From assembly GCA_011525665.1 (NCBI GenBank), contig WYAU01000012.1:1-64000 (forward strand): DNA of 64,000 nt, in the 5' to 3' direction. The notes under the pieces are model-generated. The model was not told where the DNA came from. It ran no database searches and saw only the letters and a program-made list of their open reading frames with translations. Of this stretch, positions 16,619 to 24,591 are shown piece after piece; the first letter of the stretch is position 1, and every line of letters begins with the position of its first letter. This DNA comes from Candidatus Brocadia sp. (lineage in GTDB: Bacteria; Planctomycetota; Brocadiia; Brocadiales; Brocadiaceae). A program made the position numbers and the translations under genes.

Positions 16619-16643
16619 CCCTCCATGATGTTATGAAAACGGC
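16619..16643 (+). other. attR, right attachment site
   Basis: 25 nt identical to 12898-12922. It recreates the last codons and stop of priA, followed by ATGAAAACGGC, as would be left by site-specific integration into the priA end. Confidence 0.85.
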
Positions 16644-17509
16644 AATTTTAGAATTTGGATCACGGGCGAAGGTAAACTACCTTTGCATCACTATCTGAGG
16701 GGTAACGATACCCATAAAAAGGTTGCGATATTTGAGCAACTCCGCGATTTAACAAACCTCCCGTTTCCCCGTTATACAGGGATTGACCTGAAAGCCTATC
16801 CCAGGAAGAATACCGTCCCCATTCAGTTTTCCCGGGGATGTATCCGAAGATGCAACTTTTGCTCGGAAAGACTTCTCTACAAAAATTTCAGGACAAGACC
16901 CGTCAACAGTCTTCTTGACGAAATCCGATATCACATGACAAACAACGAAACACACAATACTTTGTTTTTTACGATTCCCTGATAAATGCCGATCTCAGGA
17001 ATCTGGAGGCATTATGTGACGGCATCATTGCGCATTTTGGATCAATCCGTTGGGAGGCACAGATAGCGATCAGGAATGATATGGCCCAGAAACTCTTTGA
17101 AAAGATGAAACAGAGGGCTGTTACAGCCTGTTTGTTGGATTGGAGTCAGGGTCAAATAACATCCTGAAAAACATGAACAAGGATTTTACCTCAGATGACG
17201 CCCGTTATTTCTTTACTGCCCTTCATCAGGCGGTATCTTTTTCGGTGTAAGTATTATTGTTGGTTATCCTGGTAAGACCGAGAGGGATTTTCAAAATACC
17301 CTTGATTTTATTGCTAAGTATAAAAATATTATACCTCAAATTGCTCAAATAAATCCCTTTACGTATTATGACGGAACACCGGCTGATGAAACGGCAGATT
17401 ACAGGACAAACCCAACAGCCCTGAAAAGAATGGAAATCTTTGTTAAAGAAGTCAGGAAGCATAAACTTAAGCATACCAATGCCTCTATTGGAAATCTGAG
17501 AGAGAAATA
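16644..17509 (+). pseudogene. decayed radical SAM protein gene, 5' truncated and frameshifted
   Basis: Reading across frames gives a radical SAM protein. It starts abruptly at about WITGEGKLPLHHYL, then LPFPRYTGIDLKAYP, SRGCIRRCNFCSE (the CxxxCxxC motif), FYDSLINADLRNLEALCDGII, GLESGSNNILKNMNK and VSIIVGYPGKTERDF, and ends at NASIGNLREK. Shifts of frame are needed near 16970, 17111 and 17229. The layout matches B12-binding-type radical SAM enzymes, whose N-terminal cobalamin-binding domain would be the missing part. The gene begins right at attR. In the uninterrupted chromosome it may have started at the ATGA overlapping the priA stop. Confidence 0.75.
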
Positions 17510-17740
17510 GTTTTACCCAAAAACGCTGCCTGAGACAGCATAATTTAACGTTCAAGGAATTTCAAATTTCTTTGGCAGGAGCCAACTCCCGTTGGAGGCC
17601 AGGCGCATGTACACCGTCGTGCATTGCCAATTGCCGTCAGAAGACGTCCACTACCTTCGCATTACGAAAAAGTTGCCGAAGACTTACGTTAAGTCATTCA
17701 TTATAATTGCGGCCTTTGGAATACACCGGACGTTATAAAT

Positions 17741-18325
17741 ATGCTGGAAATTCGTGAAATCACCGCAAACAGGATACTAAATCCCACCTCCATAGATTTA
17801 GGGGAGTACGTAATCAATCCCTATATGGGTTGTGAGTTTTCATGTCTTTATTGTTATGTGAGATCAAACAAGGCCGTTCGCAAAAGGATATATTTTACCG
17901 TAAATAATTTCATGGATATATTCAAGGCAGTATTAGAACCAAAGAATCCGAGATTCGCGGCCAGAAACAAAGCAATTTACGTACTTCTTAACGAAGGCAT
18001 ACCCGTTACGCCTTATTATTCCCCTGTTATTCCCTGGGTAACTGATATTAAGGAATCGTTCTTACCCTTTGAAAAGGCACAGGGGATTGAATTTAAACAC
18101 GTGAATTTCAATCTCAAAAATACCCATGATATTCTTGAAAATATTTTCCAGATACAACCCTGTTTAAAAGAAAAACTTACTGCAATGCTTTATGAAAGGG
18201 ACTTCTACAAACAGACATGGAAGGAACTGGATGAGGAAATAGAGAGGCAAGCACAGGAGGCAAAGAAAGAATATAAAATCCATAGGCACGGCTTTGGCGA
18301 TTTTTTTAAAAATACATATTGGTAA
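17741..18325 (+). pseudogene. radical SAM protein with internal deletion
   Basis: 194 residues in one frame. The N-terminus has INPYMGCEFSCLYCYVRSN with the CxxxCxxC cluster motif, as in the spore-photoproduct-lyase-like/Rv2578c-like group. The text then jumps to NEGIPVTPYYSPVIPWVTD, which normally lies about 100 residues further on in full-length relatives of roughly 300 residues. The SAM-binding middle of the barrel therefore appears deleted while the frame stayed open. It could still be expressed as a short protein, but catalysis is unlikely. It follows another decayed radical SAM gene. Confidence 0.6.
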
Positions 18326-18420
18326 CAAGACCTTCCTGACCATTCTGACAGGATTATGACAAGGCCTTGCCTTTAAAACCATTTGTTTTATCACCATTAT
18401 TATCAAGCAACAACCGCACG

Positions 18421-19401
18421 CTATGGCGGCGCCATAAATTCCGGACCGACCGGATCCGTAACGACATTTTTCACGATTTGTTCAATGACATGGCGTGACG
18501 AGTCATCAATCTTCCATCCCATCACATCCGCCACAGGGTCTAACTGATCGGGCCCGCGTGCGCCCCACAGGGCTATGCTCACGCCGGGCTGATCAAGCAA
18601 CCAGCGGACTGCCAGGGCCAGCACACCCTTGTTAAAGCGTTCCCGGGCAAAACGTTCAAGCTGTGCAACGGCTTCAAGGTACTGGGCATATCGTGGTTGC
18701 TGAAATTTTGGATCGATCTTCCGCAAATCGTCTCCCGTAAATTCCGTGTCGGGTTTCATCTTCCCGGTAAGTAATCCGCGGCACAGGGCGCCATAAGTCA
18801 AAGTTGCCAGGTTGTGCTTGCGGGCGTAAGGCAGCACGTCCTGTTCGATCTGGCGTTCGAATAAGTTATACGGTGGTTGCACAACGTGGAGGGGGGCTGC
18901 CTGACGGAAAATATCAATCTGTTTTGGCGTGTAATTGCTTACACCAATGGAGCGGATCTTGCCCTGACGATACAGATGATGCATAGCCCCGGCGGTTTCC
19001 TCAACGGGAACCAAAGGGTCAGGCCAGTGTACCTGGTAGATATCGATGACTTCGGTGCGCAGGCGTTGCAATGAATCATCAATCTCTTTAAAGATGCGGT
19101 CTTTTTTCGAGTTGCGGAAGACCTTTGTATCACGCCACTCCAATCCAACTTTGGTGGCTATAATAACGTCCTTACGTTTACCGTACGACGCTATCGCCTT
19201 TCCGACAAACTCTTCCGAACGACCCTGACCGTAGACAGGGGCGGTATCAATCACATTGATCCCCAGTTCAATGGCCTTATGGATGGCGCTGATCGCTGCC
19301 TGTTCTTCAGTGCCTCCCCACATCCAGCCACCAATAGCCCATGTCCCCAAACCGATTCGTGAGGCGCGTAATTCCGTTCCCGCGATAGTGACGTATTCCA
19401 T
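18421..19401 (-). CDS. aldo/keto reductase
   Basis: 326 residues from MEYVTIAGTELRASRIGLGTW; the longer open frame runs back into the APS reductase gene and was rejected. Catalytic tetrad: Asp and Tyr in IDTAPVYGQGRSEE, Lys in IIATKVG, His in YQVHWPDP. The NADPH-binding end is GVSIALWGARGPDQ. It is a cytoplasmic oxidoreductase of the YajO/Tas-like branch; substrate unknown. It sits 50 nt downstream of the APS reductase gene on the same strand, so the two are probably cotranscribed. Confidence 0.9.
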   Translation of the reverse strand: MEYVTIAGTELRASRIGLGTWAIGGWMWGGTEEQAAISAIHKAIELGINVIDTAPVYGQGRSEEFVGKAIASYGKRKDVIIATKVGLEWRDTKVFRNSKKDRIFKEIDDSLQRLRTEVIDIYQVHWPDPLVPVEETAGAMHHLYRQGKIRSIGVSNYTPKQIDIFRQAAPLHVVQPPYNLFERQIEQDVLPYARKHNLATLTYGALCRGLLTGKMKPDTEFTGDDLRKIDPKFQQPRYAQYLEAVAQLERFARERFNKGVLALAVRWLLDQPGVSIALWGARGPDQLDPVADVMGWKIDDSSRHVIEQIVKNVVTDPVGPEFMAPP

Positions 19402-19451
19402 AATTAAGGTCTCCCCCGGCTCAAAATAATCTGTGCTTTTACCCGCTGATA

Positions 19452-20195
19452 TCAAATCCCGGAGCCGTCTGAACAATTGATATTGCAGTACTTCGGCCCC
19501 TCATCGCCTGCAGTTACCAGATGTCTCCACCGGCCAGCCCGCGGGTCTTCACCCGGTGCGACCGGCGTGGTGCAGCACTCGCATCCGATGCTGGGATAGT
19601 TTTGCCTATGCAAGGGATGTACAGGCACATCATGTTCCTCCAGGTACATTTGAATCTGCTTATCCGTCCATTCAAATATCGGATGCAGGGTATATCCCTG
19701 GGTACGCGGATCTTGTAAAAGAGGACTCAATTTGGCGCGACGACCACCCTCGCTGCGCCGCAGACCAACCATTGCGAGTTTGCGCCCGTGCTGCTTCATG
19801 TGGCTAAGGAAGGGAACCGTCTTGCGCAGGCGGCAGCATTCTTTCTGGCCATCAGCAAAGAGATAGAGTTTTTTTTCAAATTTTCTTTCCTGTCGCTCCG
19901 GGGTTAATTCCGGATACAGCGTCACGATATTTAACTTGTAACGCCGTATGAACTCATCACGAAGTAACAAAGTTTCTCGAAAATGGTACCCTGTGTCAAC
20001 GAAGAGAATCTCGTTTTCCAGCTCCATACTATGAAAGTAATGCATCAGCACGGATGCAGAACTCTGCATGCTGCTCAGCAGTATGGCATGCCTGCCAAAG
20101 GTTTCCACTGCCCATCGGATCCGCTCCGCGGCTGTCAAGTCCTGGAGCAGCTTGTTTGCAGCTATCAGATCCGGTTCTACCGTAGATTGTTTCAT
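19452..20195 (-). CDS. cysH: adenylyl-sulfate (APS/PAPS) reductase
   Basis: 247 residues. It has the PP-loop nucleotide-binding domain (ILLSSMQSSASVLMHYF, then LFVDTGYHFRET) and two Cys pairs, KECCRLRK and GCECCTTP. These bind the 4Fe-4S cluster of the APS-type enzyme. The catalytic C-terminal Cys seen in plant-type reductases is represented by the last CNINCSDGSGI segment. It reduces activated sulfate to sulfite in assimilation. A divergent promoter region of 190 nt separates it from the glycoside hydrolase gene. Confidence 0.92.
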   Translation of the reverse strand: MKQSTVEPDLIAANKLLQDLTAAERIRWAVETFGRHAILLSSMQSSASVLMHYFHSMELENEILFVDTGYHFRETLLLRDEFIRRYKLNIVTLYPELTPERQERKFEKKLYLFADGQKECCRLRKTVPFLSHMKQHGRKLAMVGLRRSEGGRRAKLSPLLQDPRTQGYTLHPIFEWTDKQIQMYLEEHDVPVHPLHRQNYPSIGCECCTTPVAPGEDPRAGRWRHLVTAGDEGPKYCNINCSDGSGI

Positions 20196-20329
20196 TGTTT
20201 TTTTCCTAAATTAACAGATTTTTCCATCGTTACAACCTTTTTCAGATTACGTCTCTTTTCCCCGCTATTGAATCACAGAAATATAATAATTATTACAGAA
20301 AAGACCTCCAATCGCAATATTCTGTGCAG

Positions 20330-20335
20330 TATAAT
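20330..20335 (+). promoter_or_regulatory. possible -10 box (TATAAT) for the glycoside hydrolase gene
   Basis: TATAAT at 20330-20335, 50 nt before the ATG at 20386. The ribosome binding site is GAGGAG just before the start. The matching -35 region is not close to consensus, so confidence is low. Confidence 0.35.
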
Positions 20336-20385
20336 ATGAGGAGTCCTTATCTTTCAATAAAAAACAGCAAGAGGAGATAGTTCTG

Positions 20386-21585
20386 ATGGACAATCCGGAA
20401 TCCTTAGTCACCACAGAGGGAGATCTTATTCAGGGGTGTTACAGCCGTTCCCTGCAATTATTAAAAAACAACTCAACACCTGACGGTATTATCGCCTGTG
20501 CAAGATCGAAAAAAGCCGTGGACAGATCCTATGCCAGTATTTTTGGACGTGACGCAGCCATTTGTTCCCTGGGCATGATTGTATCGAAAGACCAGGAACT
20601 TGTTCACCATGCAAAGACTAGCATCCTCACCCTCGCTCAGTATCAAGCCCGGAACGGGCAGATCCCAAAATACGTAAAACCAGAACTCCGGGAGGTTGAT
20701 TTCTGGTATTCGGGATGCATTGATGCCACTCTCTGGTGGCTGATCGCCATAAACTTTTACGACCGTTTCTTTCCTGAAGAAAGGTTTTCAGAGGAGTTAC
20801 GGCCGGCAACAGACCGTGCCCTTAACTGGCTTTTCTGTCAGGAGCATCAGGGGGTATTTCTGTTGCAGCAGAATGAGGCAAGCGATTGGGCGGATATCAT
20901 GCCGAGATCCGGATTTGTGCTTTATTCCAACGCCCTGTGGTATCATGTTAAAAAACTGTATAAAATTTCCACCGCCGACAGGACAAAACGTTATTTCAAA
21001 ACCATATTCTTTCCTTTTGACAAGGCAATAGCGGAAGACAGGCGGGTTCGTATTCTGATGCACTATATCAGGAACAGGATGAGGCGCAGCGATTTTTATC
21101 TCAGCTTCGTGAATTTTTCTTTCTGGGGGGAAGAGATAGACGTTTTCGGCAACATACTCAGCGCACTCTTTGGACTTGCGTACACTTCCAAGGCCTCGCG
21201 CATGGCCGATGCCATGTTCAATCTGAAAATTCACCAACCTTATCCCGTGAAGGTGGTCCATGATCCCATTCGGGAAGACAGTCCCTTCTGGCGTCCTTAT
21301 ATGAGGCGCCACAGGCAGAATCTTCCCTATCAATACCACAACGGAGGCATTTGGCCGTTTGTTGGCGGGTTTTGGGTGATGCTTCTCGCGAAACTGGGCA
21401 AAAAGGAGCTTGCATGGAAAGAACTGGAGAGGTTCGCCGGGGCGAATAAGGTCAATAACTGGGAATTCAATGAATGGTTTCACGGAATAACAGGCAAACC
21501 AATGGGTATGACGGGTCAATCCTGGAATGCGGCAACGTTTATACTCGCATTTCATGCCCTCCGGGATGACATTCATTTATCATAG
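20386..21585 (+). CDS. glycoside hydrolase, amylo-alpha-1,6-glucosidase / GH100-like
   Basis: 399 residues with no signal peptide. Text typical of (alpha/alpha)6-barrel glycosidases: IFGRDAAICSLGM, QIPKYVKPE, DFWYSGCIDATLWWLIA, QNEASDWADIMPRSG, YHNGGIWPFVGGFWVMLLAKLG and GMTGQSWNAATFILAF. This pattern is shared by the neutral invertase (GH100) and the glycogen-debranching-like groups; I cannot separate them by eye. It probably acts in cytoplasmic glycogen or sucrose turnover. It stands alone, divergent from cysH, with a strong hairpin after it. Confidence 0.75.
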   Translation: MDNPESLVTTEGDLIQGCYSRSLQLLKNNSTPDGIIACARSKKAVDRSYASIFGRDAAICSLGMIVSKDQELVHHAKTSILTLAQYQARNGQIPKYVKPELREVDFWYSGCIDATLWWLIAINFYDRFFPEERFSEELRPATDRALNWLFCQEHQGVFLLQQNEASDWADIMPRSGFVLYSNALWYHVKKLYKISTADRTKRYFKTIFFPFDKAIAEDRRVRILMHYIRNRMRRSDFYLSFVNFSFWGEEIDVFGNILSALFGLAYTSKASRMADAMFNLKIHQPYPVKVVHDPIREDSPFWRPYMRRHRQNLPYQYHNGGIWPFVGGFWVMLLAKLGKKELAWKELERFAGANKVNNWEFNEWFHGITGKPMGMTGQSWNAATFILAFHALRDDIHLS

Positions 21586-21654
21586 TTACATTTCTTCCTG
21601 GATGTGTAATCTTTAACCTTCCATACGATTACCCTTGCGGGTAATTTCATAAAC

Positions 21655-21684
21655 AAGAAGGGCAACCGACGGGTTGCCCTTCTT
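21655..21684. terminator. strong hairpin between convergent genes
   Basis: Perfect 13-bp stem AAGAAGGGCAACC / GGTTGCCCTTCTT with the tetraloop GACG. It lies between the glycoside hydrolase gene (plus) and the acidic repeat gene (minus), so it can serve as a bidirectional terminator. No long T-tract follows on the plus strand. Confidence 0.7.
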
Positions 21685-21781
21685 GCTGAGAGATTTTACT
21701 CTTGCACAACACGGTGAAACGTATAATACCATTTCGCCTGTTATGCCCGATAATCGGTGATCTGTAGTACGGTTCTAACAG

Positions 21782-22177
21782 TTAGATCAATTTTCCAGAC
21801 TTTCCCTCATCATCGTCATCATCGTCAGACATAACGGTGCCGGCCAAAGCGGTCTTCAGGGAGCCGATCGTCAATTCATCCGACTTCCCTTCCTTGTCCT
21901 TGTCCTCATCCTCTGACATTATAGGACCGGCGAAAGCAGTCTTTACCGAATCACTCATCAATTCTCCTGACTTTTCGTCCTTTTCCTCATCATCAGACAT
22001 AACGGGGGCAGCGAATGCGGTTTTTACCGAACCGATCATCAATTCATCCGACTTCCCCTCTTTGTCCTTGTCCTCATCTTCCGCGATGACAGAGCTAACG
22101 AACGAACAATTTACAACACCCGCACTCACCATTAAGACACTTACAGCAACAAGACTATACCCTAAATTCTTAAGCAT
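21782..22177 (-). CDS. secreted acidic tandem-repeat protein
   Basis: 131 residues from MLKNLGYSLVAVSVLMVSAG, which has GAGGAGAGGGAA just upstream; the longer frame starts inside the promoter and was rejected. The signal peptide ends near VIA-ED. The mature part is three and a half repeats of about 28 residues: an acidic block (EDEDKDKEGKSDEL, DDEEKDEKSGEL, DDDDDDEGKSGKL) and a helix-like block (GSVKTAFA, DSVKTAFA, GSLKTALA). Apart from the repeats there is no domain I recognise. Asp-rich repeats may bind cations such as Ca2+ or Fe; this is speculation. Its nearest upstream neighbour is the octaheme cytochrome gene. Confidence 0.75.
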   Translation of the reverse strand: MLKNLGYSLVAVSVLMVSAGVVNCSFVSSVIAEDEDKDKEGKSDELMIGSVKTAFAAPVMSDDEEKDEKSGELMSDSVKTAFAGPIMSEDEDKDKEGKSDELTIGSLKTALAGTVMSDDDDDDEGKSGKLI

Positions 22178-22496
22178 TTCCCTCTCCTCCTCATGCTTAT
22201 TGGAAATCAAGCCATGCCACCGGGAACGCTCCCGGTATCGCCGGCTGTCTTCACTTATATAAATGTCATATAATTGACTCGTTGTCAACAGGTATTTTTT
22301 GTAATTCCCACAAGGATTATGACATACCTTCTGCTTCTTTCTCTCGCCGTTGTACCATTGATCCTACACCAAGTTTTTCTGCCCGTGACCTTTATTAGAG
22401 CTCCGTAAAAATCACGGGTATCATTAACAACGCGCACCTCTTTCTTTAAAACTTAAAGTCCTGATAGTAATTGCATGAACCACATTTTCCTATTTA
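22178..22496. other. leader region of the acidic repeat gene, non-coding
   Basis: On the minus strand TTGACA lies at 22283-22288, with AT-rich sequence (TTATAT) downstream, suggesting a promoter whose -10 position is not certain. A short inverted repeat (CGGGAGCGTTCCCG) occurs in the leader. No gene seen. Confidence 0.4.
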
Positions 22497-22637
22497 TCAT
22501 CCTTTAGCTATTTCATGAATAAGTTCCAAATTCATTTTCTGACGCCGATCCCACCCGGTAGGATTAGTGAATCTTGCATTCCCTTTCGTGATTTTTGCGT
22601 ATTTGGCGGGTCTAAGTAATTTTGAATTTCCCATCAT
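22497..22637 (-). CDS. 46-residue ORF coupled to the octaheme cytochrome
   Basis: Starts MMGNSKLLRPAKYAKITKG and ends MNLELIHEIAKG. It is basic, has no signal peptide or cysteine, and matches no family I know. Its first ATG overlaps the cytochrome stop by 4 nt (ATGA), the classic arrangement for coupled translation. The coupling is the main reason to believe it. Function unknown. Confidence 0.45.
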   Translation of the reverse strand: MMGNSKLLRPAKYAKITKGNARFTNPTGWDRRQKMNLELIHEIAKG

Positions 22638-24391
22638 TTCCCCCATTCCTTCCTCTTCCACCCCAGGAGCATATCGGTGTATTCGCCGTGTTTCCAGAAA
22701 GGGTAGGCGGTGTGTTTGATGCCTACTTTTTCTTCGATTGCTGCGAAACGTTTGAGTTTGCTGGCCTCGTCCTTGATCTGCACCAGCCAGCGGTCCTGCG
22801 CCCACTCCCAATAGCCATAGATGGGACTGTAATAGGCATTGTGGGCCTTCGCCTTATAAATGGCGCCAATGATGTCAACCAGCATCTCGTAGGTTAATCG
22901 TTCGATATTGGAAACGTTGTATTTTCGCATTTCCCCCTTTCCCGGCATCAGGCTAAAGACATTATGCCCTCTCGAATCGGGGGCAAGGTCGCTGGGCATG
23001 GGATCGATGAGATTGTCAGTATACAAAGCCATTACGATACCCATCGCCTCACGATATTTGGTAAAACTCAGCTTTACCGCCTCGTCCATGGCCTCCAGAT
23101 GGTCTCTTGCAAACCGTGGCGAATGGCAGCCCTTGCAGGTATTAATCCACGCGTCCCGTGTCGCTTTATACCGGTATGCGCCCCGGTCCACTAATGATGT
23201 ACCCATGTATGTATACGCAGCAGACATGCTAAGGATGTTGTGATTCCCTTCGGGCATATGGCAGTATGAACAGGTAGGAACGACATAGTTTTTTGCGTTG
23301 AGAGGCCTTGTCCAGTCCCAGGTTTGCCCTTCTCCCTGATAAACCATACCATGATACGACTGCATATACATCTCATACTCGTATTGCTCCGGACCGGAAT
23401 GACACACCCCGCAACTGGTAGGTTTCCTGGCCTCAGCCGTAGAAAAACGATGCCGTGTATGACAGCCGTCGCACCGGTTTTCTGCAATGGCGTGACAGGC
23501 AAGGCAGGAAGCCGTTTCTTCTGCGGGCTTTTCCATCTGGCATCCCATATCGATTAATTCCAGATGATACGCATGGGCATGGGAACCCCGGCCACCTTCA
23601 CGATGCCCCTTCATCTGTTTTTCATGACACTCACCGCAGTGGTCATACGTCGGCATTATGAGCTTTTCATGGTTTTTCCCGTGACACCGGTCGCAACCGA
23701 CCACCTCTTTCCCCTCAGGCGGAGTCCCGTGTTTGCTTTGTTTCCATTGGGTTACAATGCCGGGGTTTTCCATGTTGTGACAGGCAACACACTGCTCGTT
23801 GGTAAATTCACCGGTTACCGTACTGCCTGGGTGAAAGTTCCCGGCATTATAATAATACGCCGGATCGTACCAACGTACCATGGGTAAAAATCTGTAGAGT
23901 TCTCCGAACTTCCCCTTCCCCGGGAAGAGTTCCTTTGGGCCTGTGTAATAGCTTGAAAGACCCCCTGCGTTGTAAACATCCCCAGAGTCGTCGGTTCCCA
24001 CCTTTTCCCCCAGAAGGCCTGCCATCTCGTGGCGGAACCGCATGTTTCCTAATATACGCCGTGGTGTTGCAGTCGTCCTGGTTGCAGGGATTTCAATGGA
24101 CCGGGGTAATTGCTCAAGATCAAACGGAATTTCTGGTGATTTTATAACCACCCCTCTTTCACAAGGAGGGGATAAAGGGGAGGTAAAGTCAAATACCTCC
24201 CGTATTCCTCCTTCGTAAGGCGAGGATGACGGGCGGTTTTCCGCTTGATGCTGGATAAATTCAATTTGGCGACTGGTGTCTTTTAGCTCCTCCGCAAAAG
24301 AACGGGTTACAATACAGGGCATAAAAAACGTACTAATAATGAAAGGGATGATGACGAAGGATTGGTTCGTGTTACGATAAAATTTATTCAT
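22634..24391 (-). CDS. octaheme cytochrome c, hydroxylamine oxidoreductase (HAO) family
   Basis: 585 residues. A signal peptide (to about residue 34, SFA-EE) sends it out of the cytoplasm. Eight CxxCH heme motifs start at 201, 233, 252, 296, 307, 327, 374 and 419, the HAO-family number and spacing. Anammox bacteria carry about ten such paralogues that oxidise hydroxylamine or hydrazine or reduce nitrite. Which reaction this one performs cannot be read directly. A Tyr-rich stretch (YYSPIYGYWEW, 520-530) lies after the last heme, where the catalytic cross-linking Tyr of oxidative members would be. Residues 54-82 are encoded by a dispersed palindromic repeat. The start has AGGAGG upstream. It appears monocistronic apart from the small coupled ORF. 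Confidence 0.93.
   Translation of the reverse strand: MNKFYRNTNQSFVIIPFIISTFFMPCIVTRSFAEELKDTSRQIEFIQHQAENRPSSSPYEGGIREVFDFTSPLSPPCERGVVIKSPEIPFDLEQLPRSIEIPATRTTATPRRILGNMRFRHEMAGLLGEKVGTDDSGDVYNAGGLSSYYTGPKELFPGKGKFGELYRFLPMVRWYDPAYYYNAGNFHPGSTVTGEFTNEQCVACHNMENPGIVTQWKQSKHGTPPEGKEVVGCDRCHGKNHEKLIMPTYDHCGECHEKQMKGHREGGRGSHAHAYHLELIDMGCQMEKPAEETASCLACHAIAENRCDGCHTRHRFSTAEARKPTSCGVCHSGPEQYEYEMYMQSYHGMVYQGEGQTWDWTRPLNAKNYVVPTCSYCHMPEGNHNILSMSAAYTYMGTSLVDRGAYRYKATRDAWINTCKGCHSPRFARDHLEAMDEAVKLSFTKYREAMGIVMALYTDNLIDPMPSDLAPDSRGHNVFSLMPGKGEMRKYNVSNIERLTYEMLVDIIGAIYKAKAHNAYYSPIYGYWEWAQDRWLVQIKDEASKLKRFAAIEEKVGIKHTAYPFWKHGEYTDMLLGWKRKEWGK
24146..24230 (-). repeat. palindromic repeat inserted in frame in the octaheme cytochrome gene
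   Basis: 85 nt whose plus strand starts AACCACCCCTCTTTCACAAG and contains GGAGGGGATAAAGGGGAGG, then a related CTCCTTCGTAAGGCGAGGA. It matches 11172-11265 in priA. The cytochrome is read from the opposite strand, giving SSPYEGG and SPLSPPCERGV, so both strands of the element can be translated without stops. Confidence 0.8.
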
Positions 24392-24591
24392 AGTTTGATT
24401 CCTCCTGATATGAAATGGTGGCGTTATCCTTGCCTGATGTGCCGGTTAGCTTCCACACCGAGACCCATGTGAGTCGTCATGCTGTTTTTGGTTTCGGAGA
24501 GAGGACTCACCGAAACATCTAAAACATTTTCATGGTTTCAGGGCGCCGCTTTAGAGATATGATGACTATGATGAAAGACTTTGTCAAGGAG

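Larger units (their letters stand above)
12898..16643 (+). mobile_element. 3.7 kb integrated element at the priA 3' end
   Basis: Bounded by 25-bp identical direct repeats (12898-12922 and 16619-16643). Near its ends lie 11-nt-period TTTGACTACA repeats (13052-13086 and 16518-16541) that look like integrase arm sites. Contents in order: an HTH protein, two overlapping small membrane proteins on the minus strand, a second HTH protein, an excisionase-like protein and a tyrosine recombinase with a frameshift. Two HTH genes resemble phage small-terminase-type proteins, but no capsid, portal or replication gene is present. It could be a phage satellite, a remnant prophage or a minimal integrative element. 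Confidence 0.85.

Noticed and set aside
20797-21576. 259-codon open frame antisense to the glycoside hydrolase gene
   Set aside because: No family features; the plus strand encodes a coherent glycosidase with a ribosome binding site. Treated as a shadow.
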